From Janthinobacterium aquaticum (GTDB lineage Bacteria > Pseudomonadota > Gammaproteobacteria > Burkholderiales > Burkholderiaceae_D), in assembly GCF_009208565.1 (NCBI RefSeq), contig NZ_WFLK01000008.1, positions 1 to 64,000 of the forward strand: DNA of 64,000 bases. The letters are read 5' to 3'. The notes below the pieces were generated by a model. The model was not told the DNA's origin. It ran no database searches and was given only the letters and a program-made list of their open reading frames with translations. Both the position numbers and the translations under genes were made by a program. Each line of letters begins with the position of its first letter. Position 1 is the stretch's first letter. Positions 37,231-49,571 of this stretch are shown in pieces.

Positions 37231-37257
37231 AAAACCGCCATCACGGCGGTTTTTTTT
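37231..37257 (+). terminator. Rho-independent terminator after the PEP-CTERM gene
   Basis: AAAACCGCC and GGCGGTTTT pair around a short loop, followed by seven T. It overlaps the 3' end of the convergent rutR-like gene and could serve both directions in part. Confidence 0.88.
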
Positions 37258-37918
37258 CGCCTGCCGGCGCCACGCCGACGGCGGCCAGTACCATCTGGGT
37301 GACCAGCCGTTCGGCGTCGGCATAGTCGTTATCGGTCAATTGTGCGCGGTCCAGCACCAGCGCCATCTGGGTTGAAAAGTCGGCATACGACTGCGTCATG
37401 GCCCAGATGGCAAACATCAGATGGGTGGCGTTGACGGGGGCGATGCGCCCGTCGGCAATCCAGCGCTCGAACACGGCGATATCCTTGCGCAGCAGCGGCA
37501 CCACGCGCTCGCGTATCTGTTCGCCATACAGCGGCGCACCGTTGATCACTTCAAGTGCATAGACGCGCGAGGCCCATGGCTGCTCGCGTGAGAAGCGCAG
37601 CTTGGCGCCGATATAGGCGCGCAGCACGTCGGCCGGCTGCTGCTCCTCGCGCGCCAGCGTGTCCATGCGCGCCAGCCACTCATCGAGCACATCGTCGAGC
37701 ACGCGCTGGTACAGCAGCTGCTTGGACGGGAAATAGTACATCAGGTTCTGCTTGGACATGCCGCTAGCAGAGGCAATCGCGGCCACCGACGCCCCCTCGT
37801 AACCGCTTTGCGCAAACACCCGCACGGCCTGCTGCAGGATATCGCTTTGCACGCGGTCGCGGTTCTGCAGGCGCCGCTGGCTGCCGTTTTTCACGCTTGA
37901 AGACTGCTCGCTGTCCAT
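37241..37918 (-). CDS. rutR: RutR-like TetR-family regulator of pyrimidine catabolism
   Basis: A 225-residue TetR repressor. The helix-turn-helix (ASVAAIASASGMSKQNLMYYFPSK in two parts) and the ligand domain (FSREQPWASRVYALEVINGAPL, VNATHLMFAIWAMTQSYADF as separate blocks) follow E. coli RutR closely by eye. RutR is the uracil-sensing repressor. Its gene begins 4 bases after the mocR-type gene on the same strand. A palindrome with the RutR core CCAnnTGG lies in the divergent promoter region ahead of both. It probably controls the reductive pyrimidine genes to its right and itself, since no rut operon is present. Confidence 0.85.
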   Translation of the reverse strand: MDSEQSSSVKNGSQRRLQNRDRVQSDILQQAVRVFAQSGYEGASVAAIASASGMSKQNLMYYFPSKQLLYQRVLDDVLDEWLARMDTLAREEQQPADVLRAYIGAKLRFSREQPWASRVYALEVINGAPLYGEQIRERVVPLLRKDIAVFERWIADGRIAPVNATHLMFAIWAMTQSYADFSTQMALVLDRAQLTDNDYADAERLVTQMVLAAVGVAPAGEKKPP

Positions 37919-37922
37919 GGCA

Positions 37923-39386
37923 TTACCTCACAGGGCGTATCGATTGCAGAAAGGCCAGCAGCACCGGATTGTCGGTGTAGGCCACGTTAAAGCGGAACCA
38001 GACGGTATCGGGCGCGCGCAGCATGAAAAATTCGTTCGGCGAAAGCAGGATGCCGCTCTTTAATGCCAGATCGGCCACCAGCTTGCCGTGCCATTGCGGC
38101 GTTTGCCGGTCGGGCCAGCCCGCGCTGACAAACATGCCGCCGCGCGGACGCGCCAGCGGTGCCATGCCGGCCTGCACCAGCAGCTCGATGCTGCGCTCGC
38201 GGCCATCGGCCAATTGGGCAATCAGCCGCTCGACCATGCGCCGGTAGGGGCGCGCCGAGATGGCGTGATACACGGCACGCTCATTGATTTCGGAGGTCGT
38301 CAGGCCAGCGAGCATTTTTACGCGCACCAGTTCGGCCACCAGCGAGGGCGACGCGCAGATCGAGCCCACGCGCAGCACCGGCGAGAGCGTCTTGGAAAAG
38401 CTGCCGACACGGATCACGCGGCGCAGGCCGTCCATGGCCGCCAGCGATGCTTCGCCGCGCGCCGCCAGCTCACGGTAGATATCGTCTTCCACTAGCCAGA
38501 AATCGAACTGCTCGGCCAGCGCCAGCAAGCGGTGCGCCTGGGCCTGGCTGAGCGAAGTGCCGAGCGGATTTTGCAGCACCGTATTGACGAACATCAGCTT
38601 GGGCTGGCGTTCGGCTGCAAGCGCCGCCAGCGCATCAAGGTCCAGGCCGTTTTCGCCGCGCGCCACGCCCACCGGGATGCAGCCATGGTGGCGTATCAGC
38701 GACTGCAGGTTGCTGTAGCCGGGGTCTTCCACCAGCACCGTGTCGCCCGGCTTGGTCAGGCTGCGCAGGATCAGGTCGAACGCATGGGTGGCGCCATGGG
38801 TCAGCAGCACCTGGTCCGCTTCCAGCTGGAACAGTTCTTCCGACAGCGTCAATGCCAGGTGCTGGCGCAGCGACGGAAACCCCAGTGGGTGACCATAGCC
38901 ACGCAGCCGGCTGGCCGGCACGCGCATGGCCTGGCGCACGGCGTCGAGCACGGTGGCCTCGCCATACATCTCGGGCGGCAGCCAGCCGGCGCCGACCGGC
39001 AGCGCTTCCGAGACGCCCGAATATAAATCCGGCGCCAGCGCATCGATGGCCGTCGGACTGGCCGGCACGGCAGCCTGCGGCGTACCGGCAATCTCATGGC
39101 GGGCCACAAAATAGCCGGAGCCGCGCCGCGACGACAGCAGGCCCAGGTTGACCAGCCGGTCATACGATTCGACCACCGTAAAGGTCGATACGCCATTGCA
39201 GCGCGCAAATTGGCGCACCGACGGCATGCGCGTGCCGATGCGCAGGGCGCGGCTGCCCACCATTACGCTGACGGCGGCGACGATCTGCTCGACCAGCGCA
39301 CCTTTTTTTTCGCGCCCGATATCGAGCACCGGCCAGCCTGGCAGGGCGGGCGCGTCGTCATTTTCCTTGTCGTTTTCCTTGTGCAT
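37923..39386 (-). CDS. MocR-type regulator (GntR domain fused to aminotransferase fold)
   Basis: The N-terminal part is a GntR winged helix (RIGTRMPSVRQFARCNGVST, SYDRLVNLGLLSSRRGSGYF). From about residue 100 a fold-type-I PLP domain follows with TKPGDTVLVEDPGYSNL, the PLP lysine in VGSFSKTLSP and a C-terminal domain. MocR proteins sense PLP adducts of amino compounds and activate a divergent gene. Here the divergent gene is a beta-alanine:pyruvate aminotransferase, so beta-alanine or a related amine is the likely effector. I chose ATG 39386 with GGGAG before it; ATG 39401 is also possible. 487 residues. Confidence 0.88.
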   Translation of the reverse strand: MHKENDKENDDAPALPGWPVLDIGREKKGALVEQIVAAVSVMVGSRALRIGTRMPSVRQFARCNGVSTFTVVESYDRLVNLGLLSSRRGSGYFVARHEIAGTPQAAVPASPTAIDALAPDLYSGVSEALPVGAGWLPPEMYGEATVLDAVRQAMRVPASRLRGYGHPLGFPSLRQHLALTLSEELFQLEADQVLLTHGATHAFDLILRSLTKPGDTVLVEDPGYSNLQSLIRHHGCIPVGVARGENGLDLDALAALAAERQPKLMFVNTVLQNPLGTSLSQAQAHRLLALAEQFDFWLVEDDIYRELAARGEASLAAMDGLRRVIRVGSFSKTLSPVLRVGSICASPSLVAELVRVKMLAGLTTSEINERAVYHAISARPYRRMVERLIAQLADGRERSIELLVQAGMAPLARPRGGMFVSAGWPDRQTPQWHGKLVADLALKSGILLSPNEFFMLRAPDTVWFRFNVAYTDNPVLLAFLQSIRPVR

Positions 39387-39417
39387 CGTGGTGGCTCCCA
39401 TGCTGCCTTGCACAAAA

Positions 39418-39447
39418 CTGTATTGGTTTTTTGGCCTGTACGGTTGG
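39418..39447. promoter_or_regulatory. Direct repeats in the mocR/aminotransferase divergent region
   Basis: CTGTATTGGTT (39418-39428) and CTGTACGGTTGG (39436-39447) are similar direct repeats about 18 bases apart, close to the mocR-type start. MocR proteins are known to bind direct repeats between divergent genes, so this is a candidate site. The match is loose. Confidence 0.35.
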
Positions 39448-39509
39448 AACACTTTGCCGTTTGTGTATCTGTGCCGTGCCTTTGGGCCTGACTATGATTA
39501 GATCAGCTT

Positions 39510-39525
39510 TTTGCCAACTGGTAAA
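39510..39525. promoter_or_regulatory. Candidate RutR-type operator
   Basis: TTTGCCAACTGGTAAA is a near-perfect palindrome with the core CCAnnTGG of the E. coli RutR consensus TTGACCAnnTGGTCAA. It lies between the mocR-rutR pair and the aminotransferase gene. Overlapping TTTTAC/GTAAAA repeats follow at 39529-39545. Binding is inferred. Confidence 0.5.
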
Positions 39526-39585
39526 TTATTTTACGCTTTGTAAAAAACGCTTTCCCAAACACGCCACCGCCTACAGGAGCAGCCC

Positions 39586-40902
39586 ATGAACACAGCAAGG
39601 CCGGAATCGATGTCGGCATTCTGGATGCCGTTTACCAACAACCGCGACTTCAAGGCCCATCCGCGGCTGCTGGTCTCGGCCGAAGGGATGTACTACAAGG
39701 ATGTCGACGGCAACAGCGTGCTCGACGGCACGGCCGGCCTGTGGTGCGTGCCCTGTGGCCACGCGCAGCCGAAGATCGTCGGCGCCATCCGCGAGATGGT
39801 CGGCCAGCTCGACTTTGCACCGACCTTCCAGATGGGTCACCCGGCCGCCTTCGACCTGGCCGAAAAACTGATGGACTATACGGGCCACAAATTCGGCCAT
39901 GTGTTCTATACCAACTCCGGTTCCGAAGCGGTCGATACGGCGCTGAAGATGGCGCTGGCGTACCACAAGGCGCGTGGCGAAGGCGGGCGCACGCGCCTGA
40001 TCGGCCGCGAGCGCGGCTACCATGGCGTGGGCTTTGGCGGCATTTCGGTCGGTGGCATCGGCGGCAACCGCAAGAGCTTTGGCCCGATGCTGCCCGGCGT
40101 CGACCATCTGCCGCATACGCACAACCTGGAAAAAAACGCCTATACGCGTGGCGAGCCCGAACATGGCGCCAACCTGGCCGATGAACTCGAGCGCATCGTC
40201 GCGCTGCATGATGCTTCCACCATCGCCGCCGTGATCGTCGAGCCGGTGGCCGGTTCGACCGGCGTGCTGATACCGCCGCAAGGCTATCTGAAGCGCCTGC
40301 GCGAACTGTGCACCAAGCACGGTATCCTGCTGATCTTCGATGAAGTCATTACCGGCTTTGGCCGCATGACGACGCCATTTGCAGCTGATTATTTCGGCGT
40401 CGAGCCGGACCTGATGACCACTGCCAAGGGCCTGACCAACGGCATGGTGCCGATGGGCGCCGTGTTCAGCAAAGCGTTTATCCACGATGCGCTGATGGAG
40501 GCGCCACCCGGCATTGAGCTGTTCCATGGCTATACCTATTCCGGCCATCCGCTGGCCTGCGCCGCCTCGCTGGCCACGCTGCAGGTGTTCGAGGAGCAGG
40601 GCATCTTGCAGCACGCTCAAGAGATGCAGCAGTACTGGCAGGATGCCGTGTATTCGCTCAAGGGCCTGCCGCATGTGATCGACCTGCGCTGCATCGGCCT
40701 GATCGCCGGCATCGAGCTGGCGCCGATTGCCGGCAAACCCGGCGTGCGTGCTTTCAACGCCTTCAAGCAGGCGTTTGCCGATGGTGTACTGATCCGCACC
40801 ACCGGCGACATTATCGCGCTGTCGCCGCCGCTGGTGCTGGAGAAGCAGCATATTGACGAGCTGTTCGGCAAGCTGGCGACAGTGCTGAAGAATCTTGGGT
40901 AG
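39586..40902 (+). CDS. Beta-alanine:pyruvate omega-aminotransferase
   Basis: Class III PLP aminotransferase of 438 residues that would turn beta-alanine, the end product of uracil reduction, into malonate semialdehyde. Motifs are FWMPFTNNRDFKAHPRLL, YTNSGSEAVDTALKMALAYH in parts, GYHGVGFGGISVGGI, IFDEVITGFGR and the PLP lysine in TTAKGLTNG. It is closest by eye to the beta-alanine--pyruvate transaminase group with the FWMPFT opening. AGGAG precedes the start. The stop TAG lies in the GTAG head of REP copy 4. The next gene encodes the matching semialdehyde dehydrogenase. Confidence 0.92.
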   Translation: MNTARPESMSAFWMPFTNNRDFKAHPRLLVSAEGMYYKDVDGNSVLDGTAGLWCVPCGHAQPKIVGAIREMVGQLDFAPTFQMGHPAAFDLAEKLMDYTGHKFGHVFYTNSGSEAVDTALKMALAYHKARGEGGRTRLIGRERGYHGVGFGGISVGGIGGNRKSFGPMLPGVDHLPHTHNLEKNAYTRGEPEHGANLADELERIVALHDASTIAAVIVEPVAGSTGVLIPPQGYLKRLRELCTKHGILLIFDEVITGFGRMTTPFAADYFGVEPDLMTTAKGLTNGMVPMGAVFSKAFIHDALMEAPPGIELFHGYTYSGHPLACAASLATLQVFEEQGILQHAQEMQQYWQDAVYSLKGLPHVIDLRCIGLIAGIELAPIAGKPGVRAFNAFKQAFADGVLIRTTGDIIALSPPLVLEKQHIDELFGKLATVLKNLG

Positions 40903-41000
40903 GTCGGATTAGTGGGGCAAAGCCCCACGTAATCCGACAACTTTGTTGGCGACGCAGGTGTTGTCGGATTACGGCCCCTGCGGGGCCTAATCCGACCTAC
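40899..41000. repeat. REP pair (BIME-like) copy 4
   Basis: GTAG head (40899-40902), palindrome GTCGGATTAGTGGGGC-AAA-GCCCCACGTAATCCGAC, spacer AACTTTGTTGGCG, then the inverted partner GTCGGATTACGGCCCC...TAATCCGAC-CTAC. The head supplies the TAG stop codon of the aminotransferase gene. It sits between two genes of the same pathway, 40 bases before the mmsA start. Confidence 0.88.
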
Positions 41001-41040
41001 CAGATACGCGTGGCCCCGGCAGCGACGAATGAGGATAACC

Positions 41041-42543
<1,503 letters not shown>

Positions 42544-42588
42544 GTGCCCGGTAGTTCTCTCCACTGCAGCACCGACAAGGAACGCGAA

Positions 42589-43956
42589 ATGATCACTTCA
42601 TTGCATTATCTGCCGCATCCTGCCTTGCCCAGCGCGGAGCTGGCAGGCCACTTTACCGACCTGGCGCCGCCTTTGACGGCTCGCCAGGCGGCCATCGAAA
42701 GCGCCCGCTGCCTGTACTGCTACGATGCGCCGTGCAGCCGCATCTGTCCCTCGGAAATTGACGTGGCCAGCTTTATCCGCAATCTGCACGACAAGAACAT
42801 CAACGGCGCTGCCGCCGGCATCCTGCAGCAAAACATCCTGGGTGGCAGCTGCGCGCGCGTCTGTCCGACCGAAATCCTGTGCGAGGACGTCTGCGTGCGC
42901 AATCACGACGCCGAGGGCCAGCCGGTGAAAATCGGCCTGTTGCAGCGCTACGCGGTCGACCATATGCGCTTTGCCAGTCATCCGTTCAAGCGCCAACCGT
43001 CCACCGGCAAGACGGTTGCCATCGTCGGCGCCGGCCCGGCCGGACTGTCCTGCGCGCACCGGCTGGCCATGCTGGGCCACGAGGTGGTGATCTTTGAAAA
43101 GGAAGACAAGGCCGGTGGCCTCAATGAATACGGCATCGCCAAATACAAGCTGACCGATAACTTCGCGCAGAAGGAAGTGGCGTTTTTGCTCGAAGTGGGC
43201 GGCATCACCATCCGATGTCGCCAGGTGCTGGGCGAGAATCTGCAGCTGCGCGATCTGCATGCGCAATACGATGCGGTGTTTCTCGGCCTGGGGCTGGGCG
43301 CCAGCCGCAAGCTCGGGCTGACCGGTGAAGACGCTCCAGGATTGCTGGCAGCGGTCGACTATATCGCTGCGCTGCGCCAGGCCGACGACCTGGCCACGCT
43401 GCCGGTGCCGCGGCGCGCCATCGTGATCGGCGCCGGCAATACCGCCATCGACATGGCCGTGCAGATCCAGCGCCTGGGCGCCGAAGAAGTCACGCTGGTG
43501 TACCGGCGCGGCTTTGACGCCATGACCGCCACCCACCATGAACAGGAAATCGCCAAGGCCAACCAGGTACGCATGCTGACCTGGGCCCAGCCGCAGCAGG
43601 TGCTGGTCGACGCCGCTGGCCATGTGGCCGGCATGCGCTTTGAAAAAACACGGCTTGACGGCAACCGCCTGGCCGGCACCGGCGAGACATTCGAGGTAGC
43701 GGCCGACGCCATCTTCAAGGCCATCGGCCAGAGCCTCGACACCGACGTGTTGCAGGACCCGATGGCCGGCCTGCTGCGCCGCGAGGGCGACAAGATCGCG
43801 GTCGATGCGGGCTTTCGCACGGTGCTGCCCGGCATCTACGCCGGCGGCGACTGCGTGGCGCCGGGGCAGGACCTGACGGTGCAGGCGGTACAGCACGGCA
43901 AGCTGGCCGCACTGGCCATTCATCACGATCTTCTGTCCAATGTGGAGGCTGCATAA
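42589..43956 (+). CDS. preT: NAD-dependent dihydropyrimidine dehydrogenase subunit PreT
   Basis: Flavin and iron-sulfur subunit that passes electrons from NAD(P)H to PreA for reduction of uracil and thymine. The 455-residue protein has an N-terminal cysteine-rich iron-sulfur domain (CLYCYDAPCSRICP, GGSCARVCPTEILCEDVC). Two dinucleotide folds follow (VAIVGAGPAGLSCAHRLA, VIGAGNTAIDMA), and YAGGDCVAPGQDLTVQAV closes the FAD site. ACAAGGAA precedes the start. The stop overlaps the preA start as TAATG, one base shared. Confidence 0.95.
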   Translation: MITSLHYLPHPALPSAELAGHFTDLAPPLTARQAAIESARCLYCYDAPCSRICPSEIDVASFIRNLHDKNINGAAAGILQQNILGGSCARVCPTEILCEDVCVRNHDAEGQPVKIGLLQRYAVDHMRFASHPFKRQPSTGKTVAIVGAGPAGLSCAHRLAMLGHEVVIFEKEDKAGGLNEYGIAKYKLTDNFAQKEVAFLLEVGGITIRCRQVLGENLQLRDLHAQYDAVFLGLGLGASRKLGLTGEDAPGLLAAVDYIAALRQADDLATLPVPRRAIVIGAGNTAIDMAVQIQRLGAEEVTLVYRRGFDAMTATHHEQEIAKANQVRMLTWAQPQQVLVDAAGHVAGMRFEKTRLDGNRLAGTGETFEVAADAIFKAIGQSLDTDVLQDPMAGLLRREGDKIAVDAGFRTVLPGIYAGGDCVAPGQDLTVQAVQHGKLAALAIHHDLLSNVEAA

Positions 43957-45236
43957 TGGCTGACCTGAGCATCAACTTTTGCGGCATCAAGGCCCCCAAT
44001 CCGTTCTGGCTGGCCTCCGCGCCGCCGACCGACAAGGCGTATAACGTGGTGCGCGCCTTTGAAGCCGGCTGGGGCGGGGTGGTGTGGAAAACGCTGGGCG
44101 AGGACCCGGCCGCCGTCAATGTGTCATCGCGCTATTCGGCGCTGTACGGCAAGAACCGCGAAGTGGTCGGCTTCAACAATATCGAGCTCATTACCGACCG
44201 CTCGCTGGAGATCAATCTGCGCGAGATCACCCAGGTGAAAAAGGACTGGCCCGACCGCGCCATGATCGTGTCGCTGATGCTGCCGTGCGAAGAGCATTAC
44301 TGGGCCGATATCCTGCCCAAGGTCGAAGCTACCGGCGCCGACGGCATCGAACTCAATTTCGGCTGCCCGCACGGCATGCCCGAGCGCGGCATGGGCGCCG
44401 CTGTCGGCCAGGTGCCCGAGTATGTGCAGATGGTGACAAGTTGGTGCAAGAAGCACAGCCGCCTGCCCGTGATCGTCAAGCTCACGCCCAATATCACCGA
44501 TGTGCGCATGCCGGCGCGCGCGGCGCTGGCCGGTGGCGCCGACGCCGTCTCGCTGATCAACACCATCAATTCGATCACTTCGCTCGACCTGGACCGCATG
44601 GTGGCCCTGCCGATTGTCGGCGGCGCCAGCACCCATGGCGGCTACTGCGGTTCGGCCGTCAAACCCATCGCGCTCAATATGGTGGCGGAAATTGCGCGCG
44701 ATCCGATGACGCGCGGCCTGCCCATTTCCGGCATCGGCGGCATCGGCAACTGGCGCGATGCGGCCGAATTCATGGCGCTGGGCGCCGGCTGCGTGCAGGT
44801 CTGCACGGCTGCCATGCTTCATGGCTTTCGCATCGTGACCGAGATGAAAGATGGCCTGTCGCGCTGGATGGACGAGAAGGGCTATGAGCGCATCAGCGAC
44901 TTTGCCGGCAAGGCCGTGCCCAATACCACCGACTGGAAATACCTGGACATGAACTACCAGGTCATCGCGCAGATCAATCAGGACGACTGCATTCAGTGCG
45001 GCAAATGCTATGTGGCCTGCGAAGACACCTCGCACCAGGCGATTGCGCAAAGCATCGATGCGCTCGGTACGCGCCGCTATGAGGTCATCAAGGATGAATG
45101 CGTGGGCTGCAACCTGTGCGAAATCACCTGTCCGGTGCAGGGCTGCATCACCATGGTGCCGCAGGCCACCGGCAAGCCTTACATGAACTGGACGCAGGAC
45201 CCGCGCAATCCCCGGGCGGTAGTGGAAACGGTTTAG
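43956..45236 (+). CDS. preA: NAD-dependent dihydropyrimidine dehydrogenase subunit PreA
   Basis: Catalytic FMN subunit reducing uracil to dihydrouracil. The 426-residue protein has a dihydroorotate-dehydrogenase-like barrel with the substrate loop NFGCPHGMPERGMGAAVGQ and catalytic cysteine, VKLTPNITD, and INTINSITSLD. A ferredoxin domain with two 4Fe-4S motifs follows (CIQCGKCYVACEDTSHQ, CVGCNLCEITCPVQGC). It is translationally coupled to preT. With hydA and the beta-ureidopropionase downstream it forms the complete reductive pathway. Confidence 0.96.
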   Translation: MADLSINFCGIKAPNPFWLASAPPTDKAYNVVRAFEAGWGGVVWKTLGEDPAAVNVSSRYSALYGKNREVVGFNNIELITDRSLEINLREITQVKKDWPDRAMIVSLMLPCEEHYWADILPKVEATGADGIELNFGCPHGMPERGMGAAVGQVPEYVQMVTSWCKKHSRLPVIVKLTPNITDVRMPARAALAGGADAVSLINTINSITSLDLDRMVALPIVGGASTHGGYCGSAVKPIALNMVAEIARDPMTRGLPISGIGGIGNWRDAAEFMALGAGCVQVCTAAMLHGFRIVTEMKDGLSRWMDEKGYERISDFAGKAVPNTTDWKYLDMNYQVIAQINQDDCIQCGKCYVACEDTSHQAIAQSIDALGTRRYEVIKDECVGCNLCEITCPVQGCITMVPQATGKPYMNWTQDPRNPRAVVETV

Positions 45237-45354
45237 CCGGTTTTCTGTGGTATGGCGGACGGCATGCATTTTGCATCTGTTTTTTGTCAACATGCGGCCG
45301 TCTTTACGGTAAGCTAGGACGCCACCCATCCACCCCATCTACGGAGCCTCTCCT

Positions 45355-46836
45355 GTGAACCACGACTACTCTGGCAACACCCAGCTATGGAACGAAGACC
45401 TGGCGCCCACCACCGCGGCCCAGCGTACCTGGCGCTGGTATCACTTCGCGGCGCTGTGGGTCGGCATGGTGATGTGCATTCCTGCCTATACCCTGTCGGC
45501 CAGTCTGATCGACAGCGGCATGTCGGGCTATCAGGCGGTCGTCACGGTGTTCCTGGCCAACGCCATCGTACTGCTGCCGATGCTGCTGATCGGCCATGCC
45601 GGCACCAAGTACGGCATTCCGTATGCGGTGCTGGCGCGCGCCTCGTTCGGCACCGGTGGCGCCAAGCTGCCGGCGCTGATGCGCGCCATCGTGGCCTGCG
45701 GCTGGTACGGCATCCAGACCTGGTTTGGCGGGCAGATGATCTATACGCTGATGGGCGTGCTGGTCGGCCATGAACTCGGTGGCGACAAGATCGCAGGCCT
45801 CGGCATCAACTTCAGCCAGCTGCTGTGCTTCCTGGCGTTCTGGGCGATCCAGTTCTATTACATCCTGCACGGCATGGAGTCGATCCGCAAGCTTGAAACC
45901 TATACCGCGCCGCTGAAAATCCTGATCTGCTTCGTGCTGCTGTACTGGGTGCACAGCAAGGCTGGCGGCGTCAGTTCCCTGCTCGACCAGCCATCGCAGT
46001 TCGGCGAAGGCGGCAAGAAGGCCGGCCAGTTCTGGGTGGTGTTCTGGCCGTCGCTGACGGCGATGGTCGGTTTCTGGGCCACGCTGGCATTGAATATTCC
46101 CGACTTCACACGCTTTGCCAAGACCCAGCGCGACCAGATTATCGGCCAGTCGGTCGGCCTGCCAGTACCGATGGGTTTGCTGGCTATGCTGGCCGTAATC
46201 GTGACGGCCGGTTCGGTCGTCATGTACGGCAAGGCCATCTGGGACCCGGTCGACCTGGCAAGCCGCATGACCGGCGCAGCCGTGCTGATCGCACTGATCA
46301 TCCTCATGATCGATACCGTCAGCGTCAACCTTGCGGCCAACCTGGTCGGCCCGGCATATGACTTTTCGGCGCTGGCGCCCAAGCAGATTTCGTACAAGAT
46401 GGGCGGTTATATCACCGCCTCGATTGCCATTGTGATGATGCCGTGGAAGGTGCTGGAATCGACCCAGGGCTATATCTTTACCTGGCTGATCGGCTACTCG
46501 GCGCTGCTGGGGCCGATCGCCGGCATCCTTATCGTCGACTACTATTTTGTGCGCAAGACGCGCCTGGATGTGGGCCAGCTGTACCGCGACGACGGCGTCT
46601 ACTCGTATCGGGGCGGCTGGAACATGGCCGCGCTGATCGCGTTCGTGATTGCGGTGCTGCCCAATATTCCGGGTTTTCTGAACGCGGCGTTTCCAGCCTC
46701 GTTCCCGGACGTATCGGCAGGCTTCAAGACCATTTACACCTACGCCTGGTTTGTCGGCGTGGCCATTGCCGCTGTTGTTTACGGCGTCATGATGAAAGGC
46801 AAGGCAGGCGCGCTGGTGCAGCCGTCAGGAGCCTGA
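45355..46836 (+). CDS. NCS1-family nucleobase/hydantoin permease
   Basis: Inner-membrane symporter of 493 residues with about twelve hydrophobic segments. It begins with GTG, with ACGGAG about 10 bases before. NCS1 features: LWNEDLAPTTAAQRTWRWY near the N-terminus, WYGIQTWFGGQMIY, the helix with NIPDFTRFAKTQ, VNLAANLVGPAYDFSALAPK in parts and GPIAGILIVDYYFVRKTRLD. The family carries uracil, thymine, cytosine, allantoin or hydantoins. Position between preA and the dihydropyrimidinase gene points to uracil, thymine or their dihydro forms. The 118-base gap to preA shows no clear promoter. Confidence 0.9.
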   Translation: MNHDYSGNTQLWNEDLAPTTAAQRTWRWYHFAALWVGMVMCIPAYTLSASLIDSGMSGYQAVVTVFLANAIVLLPMLLIGHAGTKYGIPYAVLARASFGTGGAKLPALMRAIVACGWYGIQTWFGGQMIYTLMGVLVGHELGGDKIAGLGINFSQLLCFLAFWAIQFYYILHGMESIRKLETYTAPLKILICFVLLYWVHSKAGGVSSLLDQPSQFGEGGKKAGQFWVVFWPSLTAMVGFWATLALNIPDFTRFAKTQRDQIIGQSVGLPVPMGLLAMLAVIVTAGSVVMYGKAIWDPVDLASRMTGAAVLIALIILMIDTVSVNLAANLVGPAYDFSALAPKQISYKMGGYITASIAIVMMPWKVLESTQGYIFTWLIGYSALLGPIAGILIVDYYFVRKTRLDVGQLYRDDGVYSYRGGWNMAALIAFVIAVLPNIPGFLNAAFPASFPDVSAGFKTIYTYAWFVGVAIAAVVYGVMMKGKAGALVQPSGA

Positions 46837-46843
46837 CCGATAA

Positions 46844-49539
<2,696 letters not shown>

Positions 49540-49571
49540 TCGCCGCTGGCGGGCGGTGCTATGCTGCCCGC

